Source: Tretioscincus oriximinensis (taxonomy: Eukaryota; Chordata; Lepidosauria; Squamata; Gymnophthalmidae). From it: 64,000 bases of DNA. Under the pieces are notes generated by a model, which saw only the letters and a list, made by a program, of their open reading frames with translations, searched no databases and was not told the DNA's origin. The position numbers were made by a program, and so were the translations under genes. Below are positions 45,085 through 57,539 of the stretch, in pieces (position 1 is the first letter of the stretch; each line of letters opens with the position of its first letter). The stretch covers positions 1,035,541 through 1,099,540 of the forward strand of contig JAJVDF010000168.1 of assembly GCA_022410635.1 (NCBI GenBank), read 5' to 3'.

Positions 45085-46078
45085 AATTGGAAGAATGTTT
45101 CAAGTGGGGTACCTCAAGGATCTGTCCTAGGCCCAGTGCTATTTAACATATTTATAAATGATCTAGATGAAGGAATTGAAGGAAAACTTATCAAATTTGC
45201 TGATGACACAAAAATAGGCGGTGTTGCTAATACTAAACAAGATAGAGATAGGATTCAAAAAGATCTAGACAAACTTGAACAATGGGCTGAAACTAACAGA
45301 ATGGTATTTAACAGAGAGAAATGCAAGATCCGACATCTGGGCAAAAATGATGAAAACAGCACGTATAGAATGGGAGGAATATGTCTGAACGGCAGCACAG
45401 GTGAGAAGGACCTGGGTGTTTTGGTAGATCACAGATTAAACAAGAGTCAACAGTGTGAAGCAGCTGCAAAAAAGGCAAACACAATCCTGGGATGTATCAA
45501 GAGGGGCANAGAATCTCGCTCAGGTGAAGTAATTATTCCTCTCTACAGAACTTTGGTACGATCACACTTGGAATCCTGTGTTCAGTTCTGGGGGGCCCAA
45601 TTTAAAAAGGACATTGATAAACTAAAGCAAGTACAAAAGAGAGTTACAAGGATGGTGAGTGGTCTGGAAACCATGTCCTATGAGGAACGGTTAAAGGATC
45701 TAGGGATGTTTAGTCTGCAAAAGAGAAGACTGAGAGGAGACTTGATAGCTGTCTACAAATATCTGAAGGGCTGTCACAGAGCAGAGGGATCAACATTGTT
45801 CTCATTAGCACATGGAAGGACTAGAAACAATGGGATGAAACTGCAAGGGAGTAGATTTAGATTAGATATCAGAAAAAAACTTCCTAACAGTCAGGGTGAT
45901 AAATCAGGAACAGTTTGCCACAGGGGGTGGTGAGTTCGCCTTCCCTGGAAGTTTTCAAACAGAGACTGGACAGTCATCTGTCTGGGATGGTTTAATGAAT
46001 CCTGCATCGAGCAGGGGGTTGGACCCCATGACCCTGGAGGTCCCTTCCGACTCTATGATTCTATGATATTGTTTTTAT
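45085..46078 (+). mobile_element. CR1 LINE with 3' half of reverse transcriptase
   Basis: Open frame (to 45933) with VPQGSVLGPVLFNIFINDL, the catalytic FADDTKIGG motif (45196-45222), [26 protein letters not shown] and [19 protein letters not shown] single-base frameshift near 45880 moves the final segment ([16 protein letters not shown]) to another frame. The element ends with ccgactctatgattctatga, the typical CR1 octamer tail. 5'-truncated and inactive; not a host gene. Confidence 0.95.
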
Positions 46079-46467
46079 CTTGTCAGTGACCATAAATAAA
46101 TTCATCTCAGTTCATCCTCAAGCAGTAGATCTGCAAACTCCTTTCTTCATAGGTCTAAGCATAAATGCTCATAATGAATCAAGAATGCTGCTCTTCAAAG
46201 GAAGTCCAGAAAATCAAGCTCCTAGTGGGTTTAATTAAACTTCATTGATCCCTCTCAATAAACTGAATCAAACTCATTGGTTTCTATTGTCATTAAAAAA
46301 AACAGCTCTTGTGCTTTCTGATGTTTATTAGGTATTTTTTTCTTCNAAACTTGAGTTATGTATTTAGTACAGTAAAAAGAAAAAAAGAAAAATAGCAGCC
46401 TGTGAATGTTGCCTAAATGGAATGGAGAACAGATAGCAGGCTATAGATTTTCAGCTGCATTTATGAC

Positions 46468-46865
46468 CGGATCCTCTAGCCAGCTTCCTCTAAGCAGAAA
46501 AAATGGCTCCTGCTGGTGGGACTGGGCACATTCTGGCTAAAGAGGCTTCCTCCCTGCCAGGACACGCTGTGGTGCAGGTTGGGAACTGTAGTCTGCAGGG
46601 AAGGCAGGACAGAAGAGGCTGCTTGTTGCTCAGATTACACTTCACAACAGCACCTCTGTTTCACTTTTTCACATTTGGGCTGCTGCTGCTACTGCCAGCT
46701 TCGTGAAGCTGCTGGGCATCTGAGCTTTTATAATAAGCATTTGTCATTATGAAAAGAAATACAGGCAGAAATAAAACTTACAAGCACAAAACAGAAATTC
46801 TGCCAGGAAGCAGAAAAACAGGGAGCTACAGTTCATTATTGTTTACATCTGGCACCCCGTCTATA
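46468..46865 (+). mobile_element. Unclassified repeat R1, copy 6
   Basis: From gatcctctagccagcttcct to ttattgtttacatctggcac. Confidence 0.8.
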
Positions 46866-47139
46866 GTAAGGATTTCAGGTACAGGAAGGGACAGAAAAAT
46901 AAATAAACAGCATCCATAGGAAAAATCTAATCTATACAGCACACAGTGCAAAATCTTGGACAAAACTGAAGCAAAATCTTATGACAAAGTTCAAACCTAT
47001 TTACCTATTCTATTGTATGTTGCACGCACCCATATATATATATAAAAAAATCAACTAATAAGTAGCCGGAAGGTGTTAGCGTGTGGACACTACCATTTGT
47101 GTCCCATTTCTAATTCATATTAAAAGCTAGCAAGGGGCC

Positions 47140-47315
47140 TCGTAGTACCTTAGAGAAACAAGAAAAAAAAGTGGGATGCACGATTTTTGGGTATGGGGCA
47201 GGGCATAAATATAAATAAATAAATGAATAAATAAGTCTACTTCTTTGGATGCCTACAAAAGCTCATACTAAATAATCTGGATCCAGACTAACATGGCTAT
47301 TTCTTTGAAATCCAC
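47140..47315. repeat. Repeat R3-related fragment
   Basis: gcctcgtagtaccttagaga and cagactaacatggctatttc, the outer parts of the R3 family. Confidence 0.55.
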
Positions 47316-47454
47316 CCCATTAAAAGCCTTTGGAAAGGCATTTCCTGATGTTTAATATGGATTTGATGCCGTAGTGCAGTGTGTCAGTATTAGAGCCTTT
47401 TCTTAACTTGGATTAACACCCTCTTAATAAAGGTTAGAGTGCTATATTTCGGAA

Positions 47455-47700
47455 GAACATAAGTAGGACTCTGCTGGACCACCCCATAACCTATCCAGTA
47501 CAGCATCCTATCTACTCAGTGGCCCACCAACTGTTTCTGGGTATCTCAAGAATCAGAAGAAGGCAAAACCTTCACTGGTTTTCAATTCCCTGCAAGTGGT
47601 TTTTAGAGGCATCCTTCCGTTTCCCCAACCTGCAAGCAGTCCATGCCTAATTCTGATATATCCAAATATAGCTGAATAAATAAGTGGCATCTGGATGCAA
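47455..47700 (-). mobile_element. CR1 LINE 3' fragment
   Basis: Reverse orientation: actcagtggcccaccaactg, then ccctgcaagtggtttttaga. Confidence 0.7.
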
Positions 47701-47704
47701 CCTT

Positions 47705-49340
47705 CACAGTAGAAAACGAGACTCAGCACACACCAGCCAGCTATATCATTCTGCAGCAATTCTGATCTGCCTGAAGACTCCATCCCACATGTTCCAAGTC
47801 GCCTTGCAACAAATAATTCATGTCCGGGACTCTTCTGTCATACGGAATCGAGGAAATTTAATTCAGGTCATAGCGAAAGCTTTCAAATACACACACACAG
47901 AGACAGAGGGACACACCCCATAGTGGCAATCTTAATACAATAGCTCTCTGCCCTGCCACTGCTAACTGGTGAATCTAAAGTGGTGGAAAGCTGTGAAACC
48001 CAAAACCCTATTGAAGGAGTGGGGGTGAGAAGGAGGGGAACGAAGAGCCCAATGCTTTGTGTTCTTCTCCCAGTTGCCTGTAATCCAAAATGGTTCCACG
48101 CTCAAATTTCACAGCCACACTCATGTCAGTGCCTTTATAAATAACTGGTCCAGAATTCTATATTATTCTCGGGGATTCTTTCTTGCAACGTTAACGAGCA
48201 AGAAATGGAGGGCACAACGAATCATGTATCAGTGGGTGTAAACAACAGAATAAAACAATACTGAAAGGGCAGGAGACAGATCAGGCTCTGAAAATGGTTT
48301 CTAAGCTTCTCCCTCTGTATATATTTTTAATGTGAAAAGGAGAGAAGAGGGGGGGGGNATAGGGAGGGTTTTCCTTTCCTGAAATAAACCGAAGTTCAAA
48401 TCCTTNCCCGGTGGAATAATTTTTTATTCTACGGCACGCACTGGTGCAAATCCTGCTGAAAAGAACAAGAATCGTTTTGCACCAATTCAGGGCTTGGGAA
48501 GAAGGAAAAAATCTCCCTGAGTCTACAATCTGCCTTTGTTGCATTTGCTGCTGGTTGGAAAGATCTGCAAAACCCCACAAGCCACCCAGATCAGTCGAGC
48601 CCCAGCCGTAAAAGGTGGGATTTCCAAAGGAACCAATTGGGTGGCAGGGTGGGCGTCTCTAGATGACTGACATGTTATTCAGAGTAGAAAGTAGTAAACA
48701 ACTACTGTGATCTGGAGACAGAGGTAAACATAAAAGATGCCTTGCTCTGGCATTTAGTCTCTGCCTTGGTGCCCCACTAAAGGCAGCTCAGGGAGCTGGA
48801 GCTAAAGTCGTAAGAAAACCAGAGAGAGGAAGGATACACAAACACAGCCCCTCCAATGCCTTCCTATTTCTTCCAGGCTTTCCAGAAGCTTCTGTAATCT
48901 TCATATGGCTCTGGCACATTTAATGAGGATTCTGCTTTTTTTTTAACACCTGGAAATGTTACCTTTATTGCAATCATTACTTGACAAGATGGAAATCTTT
49001 TCAGAGCAGATTAAATACAGAGCAGATTAAAAACATAGCACCCCCTTCCCCGAAATATTCAAATGTTGTTTACTTGTTTTGTGATTTCATTCCAGAATAA
49101 CCAAAAATAGTGAAATAAATATGCAATGTGTGGATACTGCTTTCGCGTATGCCTTTTTGCCACATACGTTGCGAATATATTAATAAATTACCCACAAATT
49201 GCCTTTCTTCCTTATGGAAAAAGATCAGCGATTTATCCATTTTAGCTATTTTTTTAACTGTTTCATTGTGACCCACCCTGAGATGCTTGGGTATAGGGCA
49301 CAACATAAATCAGTCGCTCGATCAATCAATCAGAATCAAT
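47705..49340. other. Intron 2, mostly single-copy
   Basis: Over 1.6 kb without a confident repeat call. Confidence 0.4.
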
Positions 49341-49344
49341 AAGG

Positions 49345-49920
49345 ATTAAGTAAAAACAGTGGTGGCCTGTGCAGTGCATTCTACAGAATATTCGTTCAAA
49401 TGCACTAAAAGATCTCAAGGAGGTGGCCTTCAGGTAGTTCCTCCTCTTGCAGAGATGCAAGGAATAAGGGCACGAAGAAGGGACTTATCTGTGGTGGGTC
49501 CCACATTATGGAACAGCCTCCCACTAGAGCAGACCTGGGCAAGGGGCGGCCCGAGGGCCACATGCGGCCCTCCTACTGTCTCTGACCGGCCCGCCCCTCT
49601 TAGCTCAGAGTTATATACAATATTGGGTAGAACTGAGTTAACTATATTAATCCGGCCCTCTAAAACCACCCCAATTTCTCATGCGGCCCCTTGGGAAAAA
49701 TTAATTGCCCACCCCTGGAGGCTTACCAGGCGCCTACACTCTATAGCTTTCGGCAACTGATAAAGATGTACCTCTTCATTTTTTACTCCTAGTCTCTGAA
49801 TGGTTCTTTTAAATAGTTTACAAATGTATTTTTTGTGCTCCTTTTAATCTTTATGACATCCACCCTGGGACCTGTAGTGAAGGGCGGGATATAAATTCCT
49901 GAATAAATAAATAGATATAA
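49345..49920 (+). mobile_element. L2-like LINE 3' end, interrupted by a hAT MITE
   Basis: Frame remnant RRRDLSVVGPTLWNSLP, then after the insertion the 3' UTR catccaccctgggacctgta and gaagggcgggatataaatt. Confidence 0.8.
49530..49717 (-). mobile_element. hAT MITE, 188 bp, copy A
   Basis: cagacctgggcaaggggcgg at the left, complement of caggggtgggcaattaattt at the right. Reverse-complement twin of 50737-50924 and the same length. Target duplication not clear: cactagag and ccctggag match at 6 of 8 only if the right boundary is moved. Confidence 0.8.
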
Positions 49921-50736
49921 TCCGATTTTTTGGAAAATATGCCCTCTCATGTTACCAAGTTGGGNGGCCTGTGCTTCTTCCTCAGATGGGATTTTTGACG
50001 CCTGAGGACAATTCTACGAATAGTGGGCTTCCCCTCTGTTCTAGATTTCCTCTAATACCTTCACATCTCAGTGGTTCTACTTCCCTCGTTTTCTTGTACA
50101 ATCTGTCTCCTTGACATGTCTTCCCTAGCAACCCAAAACACACATCCTTTGCTTGCATATGAGTTCACCAAATATTATTGTCTTGGACATCTGGATTTGG
50201 GGGAAAAATTGAAACCATTTTCCTTGTCTCACTTGACAGACTGCCAAAACATCAGGCAAGATAACATTAGCGCCTAAATCCCCAAGATTTAAATCCTGAT
50301 ATCGCTTCCTTCCCAATCCAACAAGATGCGTAAATTCACTGGCAATTGGTGTACAGCAAATACCTTCACCAGCTGGAAGATGCTCATATCATGCCTGACA
50401 ATTCCCACTTACTAATCTTGGAGGCAAAACAGGCTGGCTGCTTCACAACAGCTACACAACTTTTATCCTTCTCTCAAGACACGAAACCCCAATCCACTGG
50501 AGACCCATTTTACAGCTGTTCGCCATCCAAAATACAAAGGCTCAGCAATTTAAAGGGACTTGGGGAAGTCTGTCCCAACTAAAAACTGTTCCAGTTGAAG
50601 ACTGCACTGGGCCTGCCATAGCCTACACTGACATGCAGCTGGCAGGACTCCATTCCAAGTTAGTTTCCAAAATAAAATCAATTTCAAATTTTCTGGTCCA
50701 GAAAATCTAGCATGGGAATCTCTTAACACCTTAAGG

Positions 50737-50924
50737 CAGGGGTGGGCAATTAATTTTTCCCAAGGGGCCGCATGAGAAATTGGGGTGGTTTTAGAGGGCC
50801 GGATTAATATAGTTAACTCAGTTTTACCCAATACTGTATATAACTCTGAGCTAAGAGNGGCGGGCCGGTCAGAGACAGTAGGAGGGCCGCATGTGGCCCT
50901 CGGGCCGCCCCTTGCCCAGGTCTG
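50737..50924 (+). mobile_element. hAT MITE, 188 bp, copy B
   Basis: Begins caggggtgggcaattaattt, ends gccccttgcccaggtctg, flanked by a perfect 8-bp duplication ccttaagg (50729-50736 and 50925-50932). The 8-bp duplication and terminal CAG fit hAT. Confidence 0.9.
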
Positions 50925-50934
50925 CCTTAAGGGA

Positions 50935-51090
50935 TTGAACAAGGAAAAGATGGGTGGCCTGAGCTTTCATGGAGAAGCCTACTTCGGAAGTAAAAGTCTG
51001 CATCTGAATAAGTAGGCGTGTTTACGAAAGCTCATGCTGCCTACCTTGTTCTTGTTCAATCTCCAAGATGCTACGAGACCCCCTTTCCAA
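50935..51090. repeat. Fold-back repeat R3-related copy
   Basis: Inverted arms around gcctgagctttcatggaga and acgaaagctcatgctgccta. Confidence 0.65.
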
Positions 51091-51339
51091 AATATAGCTT
51101 AGTGCAGAAAAGGACTGTGAAGCAGATAGCAATCAGGATTATTGTTTTAAGCATGAAGGCACTTTGTCACGGTCCTGGATAATACATCAAGGCCGCACTT
51201 TCAAAAGACTTTATCTTCATGCATTCCACTTGTAGGGAATTATAACCTAGAAAGATGTTGGAATAGGTGCCCCATGTGCGCAATCTTTGCTTTCTACTTG
51301 AAAATAATTCGTGGGCCACTCGGTGACATGGGATCCTGG

Positions 51340-51720
51340 ATTACACCTTCCTCTAAGCAGAAAAAATGTTTCCTGTGGGAGGGCTGCAGAAGCTTCTTCC
51401 CCCCAGGGCTGGCTACAGTGCAAGGAAGGTCCTACACAGGCTAGACAGAAAAGCTTGGCCGCTGCTTAGACTACACTTTCCAGCAGGTCCTGCCACCAGC
51501 ACAACAGCATCTCTGATTCACTTTTTTCCCCAGCTTTGTGAAGCTACTGAGCATCAAAGCTTTTATAATAAATACTTGCAGCGTGAAAAAATGGTGTAGA
51601 AAAGCAGGCAGAAATAAATATCTTAATGCCATAAACTAGGGAACAGAAATTATGTCAGGAAGCAGAGAAACAGGAAGTTGGCAGTTTGTTATTGTTTACA
51701 CCTGGAACCCTGCCTATAGG
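51340..51720 (+). mobile_element. Unclassified repeat R1, copy 7
   Basis: From ttacaccttcctctaagcag to gttattgtttacacctggaa; carries one unit of the 26-bp block that is expanded in copy 4. Confidence 0.8.
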
Positions 51721-51839
51721 ATTTCCAGCCCTGGTTTAAAGTTACTGGTTCAGTGAAGCCTTTCCTCCCTAGTACCTGATAATAATCCTGCCACGGTGAC
51801 AGGGAGAAACAGTGAACAGGTGGATCTTATTTTTAAATA

Positions 51840-52150
51840 TAGTTTTATTATGAACCACCCTGGTGACCTTCGGGTGAAAGGCAGGATGCAAATTTTGGTT
51901 TGCATTTGTGTTGGTTTCCCTTTATGCCTTGTAGCTATGGTCCAAAGTACGCAACAAACGTAGGCTGCTTCCAGACAGCAAGAGGAATATACCGGTATAG
52001 GTATGAACAAGGTGAATTAAAATCTGTTGACCACTAAATTGGATGATCAGTAAATATTGGGTCAAACAAATGCTGTACAGATGTAGCCTAAATGGTCAAT
52101 ACTAGAATGCTGCACATGTTCACCCCATACTTAAGTGCTGGACATTTGGG
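51840..52150 (+). mobile_element. Unclassified repeat R2, copy 2
   Basis: Same orientation and order as 8100-8395; shares taggctgcttccagacagca and gaattaaaatctgttgacca. Confidence 0.65.
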
Positions 52151-53035
52151 GGCCAGTTTCACACACATTCTCTTTCACCCTAGCCCCCACCCCCGATAAC
52201 TGCATAGAAGCACATTTTTCCCCAATGGAAAACCTGGGAACTAGTGGCAAAGAAAAAAAATATTGCTATGTGAAAAAAACTTGGGTTGGGAATTGATTGT
52301 TCTACAATAGTCACATTCTGGATTTCACCCCGTGCCCTGGGCTATGCTGGGGTTTATCTAACTCCTTACCACTCTAACTCTACCCATCCATCCTTTACAC
52401 TATTTGTAAAGGATGCCAAGAGGCAACTGTTGGATACAAAGAAGATCCCACATTTTCCTCTCGCAGTCTAGTGGCAGCCGATGTTTGTATCTCTTTGCAT
52501 TATGACTACAGGCCATAAAAGGAAAGAAATATAACAGTAGATCTAAAAAATAAATAAAAAAGCTCGTATTTTATCGAATGGGCAGTTTAAGTTACTAAGG
52601 AGCAATTATAAATTATGAAACCTTATGTCAAAAGCACTTGCTTGCTCACACTTGAAAGAAAAATGTTTTCTTTTTTTCAGCAGATAAAAGAGTGAATTAT
52701 CTGCCCTCCACTTAAGGAAAAGTTGTAAATTGATTTTTTAAAAACGAGTGTTTAACCAAAATACACACACACAGAACCATCTGTGGCAAAGAAAAGGAGC
52801 CACTTCATGTAGTCATTTTGGGAATGTACTTAGGCTTAATCTTCCATTTTATACACAATGATTCAATCCAGAACCAACACTGTGCTACTGACTCTAGCTT
52901 TTCATTCTCCAAGGGAAATATTAATTTAAAGTGGATTTGCCAGAAAATGATACAGAATCAAAATTATGCAAGAGGAAACTGAAAATTTTGCTCTGTTTGC
53001 TTCGCCATTAGAAGGGGCATCTTCATATCTAATGT
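52151..53035. other. Intron 2, no recognised repeat
   Basis: Nothing identified. Confidence 0.4.
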
Positions 53036-53054
53036 GGAAGCCCTGAACAATAAA

Positions 53055-53500
53055 ATGTTTACCAAGGGGTCTCACAGAACCTTAGAAACCAACAAGAAAA
53101 AGGTAGGTAGCAGGAGCTTCCGTAGACAAATCTATTTCATCAGATGGTTGCTGCACCAAGCCAGAAGTCCCGAAGAAGTGATGGTTTTCCATTCCATTGG
53201 GCTAATTTTGGTGCTTTCTCTAGTAGTAGATTTCGAAGAATTTGCCATGTTAATTATAGTCCAGAAAATCTAGCAAGGAGGTCTCGTAGCACCTTAGAGA
53301 CTAACAAGAGAAAAAAGGTAGGCAGCATGAACCTTCCTAGACAGGTCTACTTCTGCAGTCTACTCTTAAACAAGAAAAAGACTTGTCTAGGAAAGTTCCT
53401 GCTTCCTATCTTTTTCGTGTTAGGCCTTTAAGATCCTACGAGACCCCCTGCTATATATTCTGAACCCAGGCTAACATGGCTATTTCTTTGAATTCAACAC
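53055..53500. repeat. R3-related repeats, two adjacent copies
   Basis: ctcacagaaccttagaaacc and tctcgtagcaccttagagac mark two starts about 210 bp apart; ends near ggctaacatggctatttctt. Confidence 0.6.
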
Positions 53501-53559
53501 TAAACCTCAATTAGGGTTGAAAGAGATGATCAGCTGTAGCCCAGGTGGTCTACCGTCTC

Positions 53560-53860
53560 TACACACAAAGTGGTCTGCCAGAAATTCTCATGTTGAAAAG
53601 AGTGAATCCTTCACCTATTCTTAACTCCCTGCAAATTGTTTTAGATGCATTCTGGTTGTTGCTCCAACTAGACGTAGCACCCAGGCATTTATTCTTATGA
53701 CTATTCCTTATAATTTGACTATAAGAACGTAAGAGGAGCCTGCTGAAACCAGTCTCACATAGCAGTCCACCAATTGCTTCTGGGCAACTCAAGCATAAGA
53801 AGAACACAAAATCTTCACTTGCTTTCGACTACTTGCAAATGGCTTTTACTGGCATCCTGT
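53560..53860 (-). mobile_element. CR1 LINE 3' fragments
   Basis: Reverse orientation: cagtccaccaattgcttctg and a second piece around cttaactccctgcaaattg. Confidence 0.65.
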
Positions 53861-53889
53861 CTATGTCTCCCATTTGGAAATGGTACCTA

Positions 53890-54370
53890 TTTATTTATTA
53901 TTTAACTATATTTATATTCTGCCCTATACCCAAAGATCTCATGATGGATCACAACAATAATAAAAAAACAGATTCAGATAAAACAATTAAAAGTCGGACA
54001 GTGTCTTCAAAGAGAGGGGAATTTACGGTTCAGCCGAAGGGGTGGTTGAACAAGTGAATCTTCACCGCACTCCTGAAGGTGTATGGCGTAGGTGCCCGGT
54101 GCACCTCAGAGGGGAGAGAATTCTGCAACTTGTGGGCTATCACAGAGAAGACCTTCCCACGTGTCCACATCCCTTTGACAAGTGAGGGATACAGGACTAT
54201 CAGGAGAGCCTCACCAGAAGATCTTACGGTGCAGGCTGGTATGTATGATAAAATGTGTTCCTTCAAATATTTCAGGGCCCAAGCTGTTTAGGGCCTTGTA
54301 AGTCAATGTGAAGACACTGAATTGGGCTCAGTAGCAAACGGGCAGCCAGTGCAGACAACTATTCCTGATT
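53890..54370 (-). mobile_element. L2-like LINE C-terminus (reverse)
   Basis: Reverse frame FSVIAHKLQNSLPSEVHRAP fits the L2 C-terminus; the 3' tail (tgccctatacccaaagatct, complement of the L2 tail) lies at 53915-53945. Confidence 0.7.
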
Positions 54371-54439
54371 AGAAGGTAAGAGAAGAAAGGAAGATAACAC
54401 CAGAACACCTTTTTCTATCCTGAACATTGACAACTCTCA

Positions 54440-55140
54440 TCAGTGTGTTTCACTCCGAAATGCCACGAAATTCAGAAATTCTACAGTCACAGCCCAGAGA
54501 CTTCTTTCTTTCTTTTTGCCTTCTCATGCATTAAAAAAGGAACAAACCCAGAGGATTCATCAATGTCATTTTACACAGTTTATTTCTTCGACTCTTATTG
54601 ACAAAGCTCCCCTGTTTGAAGAAAAAACACACCGCGCTTTACAGGTAAACGAAGGAACCCGGGTAGAATCTGGCGCGTAGATTTTGCTATCTGGTTACTT
54701 CCCAGCGGCTGCAGTCCGAGGGCAACAATAGCCCAATTGTTGTCTAAGGACTTGGCACCCATGGAAACAATGATTTTCTTTTTCCCTTCCTTCTCCCCGA
54801 AGTGCAATTAAAACAGCAAAATGTTTTTCATTTCTTAAATTTTCAGCGGAAACAACGTTTCAGAAAACTCCCTTCTCCCTTCATCCCTTGCCTGGGACAA
54901 TTGAAGCTCTTTTCTGAATTCCCCCCCCCCCCAGTTCCTCTCAACCCCCAGAGCCCCTACCTTGCCCAGGAAGACTTCATCACAAGAGTATGCAGTCTGG
55001 CATGCAGGTTTTCTTTCCAAAATCGCTTTAGATACTACCCTGGGGGCTCTTTCTACCCTGCTAGACCGTAGAGATAAGCGGTGAGGAGAACAAAACCAAA
55101 TCCTTTTGTCAGACGAACAATTCCTCCGCTGTGCAATATG
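54440..55140. promoter_or_regulatory. Repeat-free block with paired SOX-like sites
   Basis: About 700 bp without recognised repeats. It contains aacaat-agccca-attgtt at 54724-54741, two SOX core motifs as an inverted pair. A run of 12 C lies near 54925. Regulatory function is inference. Confidence 0.25.
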
Positions 55141-55164
55141 TTACCCTCTCTAAAAACGAGGACC

Positions 55165-55345
55165 CTGTCCACACTGAGTTGTATTCTGGTCTATACCTCA
55201 GGATAGGAGCCTGCCATCCACATGATAGTAGGCTATGGCAGGCCCTGAATGAGACCTGCCACAGTCTACACTGACGTGTGGGTGGCCAAGCTCTGTCCCG
55301 AGATATAAGCCGGGATAAGGCTCAGTGGGGACAGGGCTCTCCTGG
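55165..55345. repeat. Fold-back repeat R5, copy 3 (most complete)
   Basis: ccctgtccacactgagttg at one end and the complement of agccctgtccccactgagcc at the other; the arms extend imperfectly through the whole element. Confidence 0.8.
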
Positions 55346-55514
55346 ATGCACAACCAATTAAACATACTGCCAAACACAAATATGTAATGTGTACCAGAGG
55401 AATGAAGTGTTCACATAAGATCTGTAGATCCAGATCAAGAGAGACCAGACCACACACTAGCTGTTCTAGCTAGAAACAAACGTTTTTAGTTAAGGATAAT
55501 CCAGAGGGAACCAT

Positions 55515-55945
55515 TTTGGATAGTTTCAAGACAGGATTAGACAGGTTTATGGACACCAAGGGTATAAATGGATACTAGGATGGATGTTGCCTCTGGGATG
55601 GAGCAACAGGCAGGACTCCTGAAATACCATTTGCAGGGAGTCATGAACAGGTGCATATTTTGCTTTCCTCTGTTCAGACTGCCCAGGTGCATCTGGTGGG
55701 CCTCTGTGTGAGACAGAATGCTGGATTAGATGGGCTGATCCAGTATGGCTCTTCTTATGGTTGTGAAACAGAGAACGTAACTCCCTACCTGCAAACAGGT
55801 AGAATGTTATTAAAGTCTACCAGTATTCCAGCCCAGGAAATCACTTACTTGCGAAGGCTTAAATCAGACATAAGCTGGTCCGTATTTGTCCTGGAAATCC
55901 CTGTACTGTTCCCGATGTGGCCCGATTCAGCTGGACTCTTCTAAC
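55515..55945 (+). mobile_element. CR1 LINE 3' end plus attached 150-bp segment; left arm of an inverted duplication
   Basis: CR1 3' UTR from tttcaagacaggattagaca to gtatggctcttcttatg. A 150-bp non-CR1 segment follows (gttgtgaaacagagaacgta onward), then another CR1 end. 55574-55903 is repeated inverted at 58471-58807. Confidence 0.85.
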
Positions 55946-56399
55946 GTATTTTTTTGAAGATTGAGAAAACTGCAGTTGGGGACCCTGGTCCAAACCCTTG
56001 TTTATTCCCCCAACCGTCACTCAAGGACACATTTAGTAAGCATTATATATTTCAATCCATCCGCTACAGCAACCCATTCTTCACATGGGTTCATTTAAGG
56101 CCCTTTATTGTTTATTTTGGCTCAAACAGGTTACCATGTTTATGAAAAACAGGTTATGCTTTTTGGCACAAATTTCTTCCTACAGAACCTTGTGTCTTTC
56201 AAGTCGTGTTCTTTTCAGATTTTTTTTACTACCTCATGTGATTTTGCCCCCCTTCAGCACGACTACTATTCTAGTGATAATCAGAAAGCAATGACTAAAA
56301 TAGCCCTTAACCTTGCTCAGAAAGGTCCCTTCATCCATCCTGCCTGTACTAAGGGCCTTTGATGTATCTATCTTCCTGATAATATGTTTAATCCAATTA

Positions 56400-56560
56400 G
56401 AATATAAGAGGAAAGATTCGGTCTAGTTCAGAATCCTGTCTCACATAGTAGACTACCAATTGCTACCGGGAGTTCTCAAGCAGAAGACAAAGGCAAATCT
56501 GCTCTTAACCATTTGCAAATAGCTTGTATCCTGAAGGTGGTATGGAAACATCAGTTTCAG
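56400..56560 (-). mobile_element. CR1 LINE 3' fragment
   Basis: Reverse orientation: ctgtctcacatagtagacta, then gttctcaagcagaagac. Confidence 0.65.
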
Positions 56561-56594
56561 CAGCTCTTGATACACCTGAAATCTACTTCGGCAG

Positions 56595-56965
56595 ATGCAA
56601 TTCGTCTCTCGCCTGGGAGATGGGGTTTCGAAGCCCTGTGTGGGACGTGGGGAGGGGTGAGCACCTTCCACTAGCCTGTAGTTCTAGCCAGCCCAGCTAT
56701 TCGAAAGCATGAATTGCAAGAAATTGCAACTGACTGCAAGTAGATACATGGGAACCACCAGAGCCTGGTGGGGAAGATAGAATGGAAGCCTTCAGGCAAA
56801 ATATATCCTTGTAAGTCACTTTGAGTCCCTTTGAAAGGTGAGAAAAGTGGGGTATAAGAACCAACTTCTTCCTCTTCTTCCTCTTCCTCTTCCTCTTCCT
56901 CTTCTTCTTCCTCTTCCTCTTCCTCTTCTTCTTCCTCTTCCTCTTCTTCTTCTTCTTCACTTAAG
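56595..56965 (+). mobile_element. Sauria-like SINE with TTCCTC tail
   Basis: Head partly missing; B-box-like gggtttcgaagccc, tail end gagaaaagtggggtataag, then about 95 bp of (TTCCTC)/(TTC) repeats. Confidence 0.9.
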
Positions 56966-57409
56966 GACCTAGAGATGAGCATCTAAAGAAGCAGACAACG
57001 GCTGCATCCTCACATGTGGTTTATGTCTGCATAGAAACGCCTCCTCGGCAGCTCTTGCAGACATATTGGTGAGTTGTAAGCGTCACAGTCGCTACCAACC
57101 TGTCTTGCCGTGGGTTAAATCTCAGCTGATGTTTTCAGCTCTCATGGCAGAGATAGACGGTCAACCACTTCTTTTCTGAATGTGTCCAGCACAGCCGAGG
57201 CTATCCATGTGCCAACAGTGGCAATCCGCCAACCGTTGCCAAGGTCTGCAAAGCAGTGCGGGCGGAGAGAAGGCTTCTCTTGGCCATGAAAGGAACAGAG
57301 ATTCCTCCCGCCCACCAATAATGGCTGGCGCACCATGCATGCAGATGGATGGGCGTCTGCATCAAGCTCGAAAGAGCCTGTAAGCCCGCTTTTTACCCCC
57401 TTGTGTGGA

Positions 57410-57535
57410 TGCAGCCTTAGTCTCTGAAAGCTCATGCCACCTGTTTTTTTCTTGCTAGTCTCTAAAGTGCTACAAGATCCCCTTGCTTTGCTTTCTGGAC
57501 CCAGACTAGCACAGCTATTTCTTTGAAATCTACCT
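57410..57535. repeat. R3-related fragment
   Basis: gcttagtctctgaaagctcat-like start, then cagactagcacagctatttc. Confidence 0.55.
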
Positions 57536-57539
57536 GAAT

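Noticed and set aside
45031..45933. 300-codon frame with reverse-transcriptase motifs as a host gene
   Set aside because: It is a 5'-truncated CR1 LINE with a frameshift near its end and a CR1 octamer tail; its first 17 codons are outside the homology.
56671..56982. Poly-Glu/Lys reverse frames
   Set aside because: Read-through of the (TTCCTC)n tail of a SINE.
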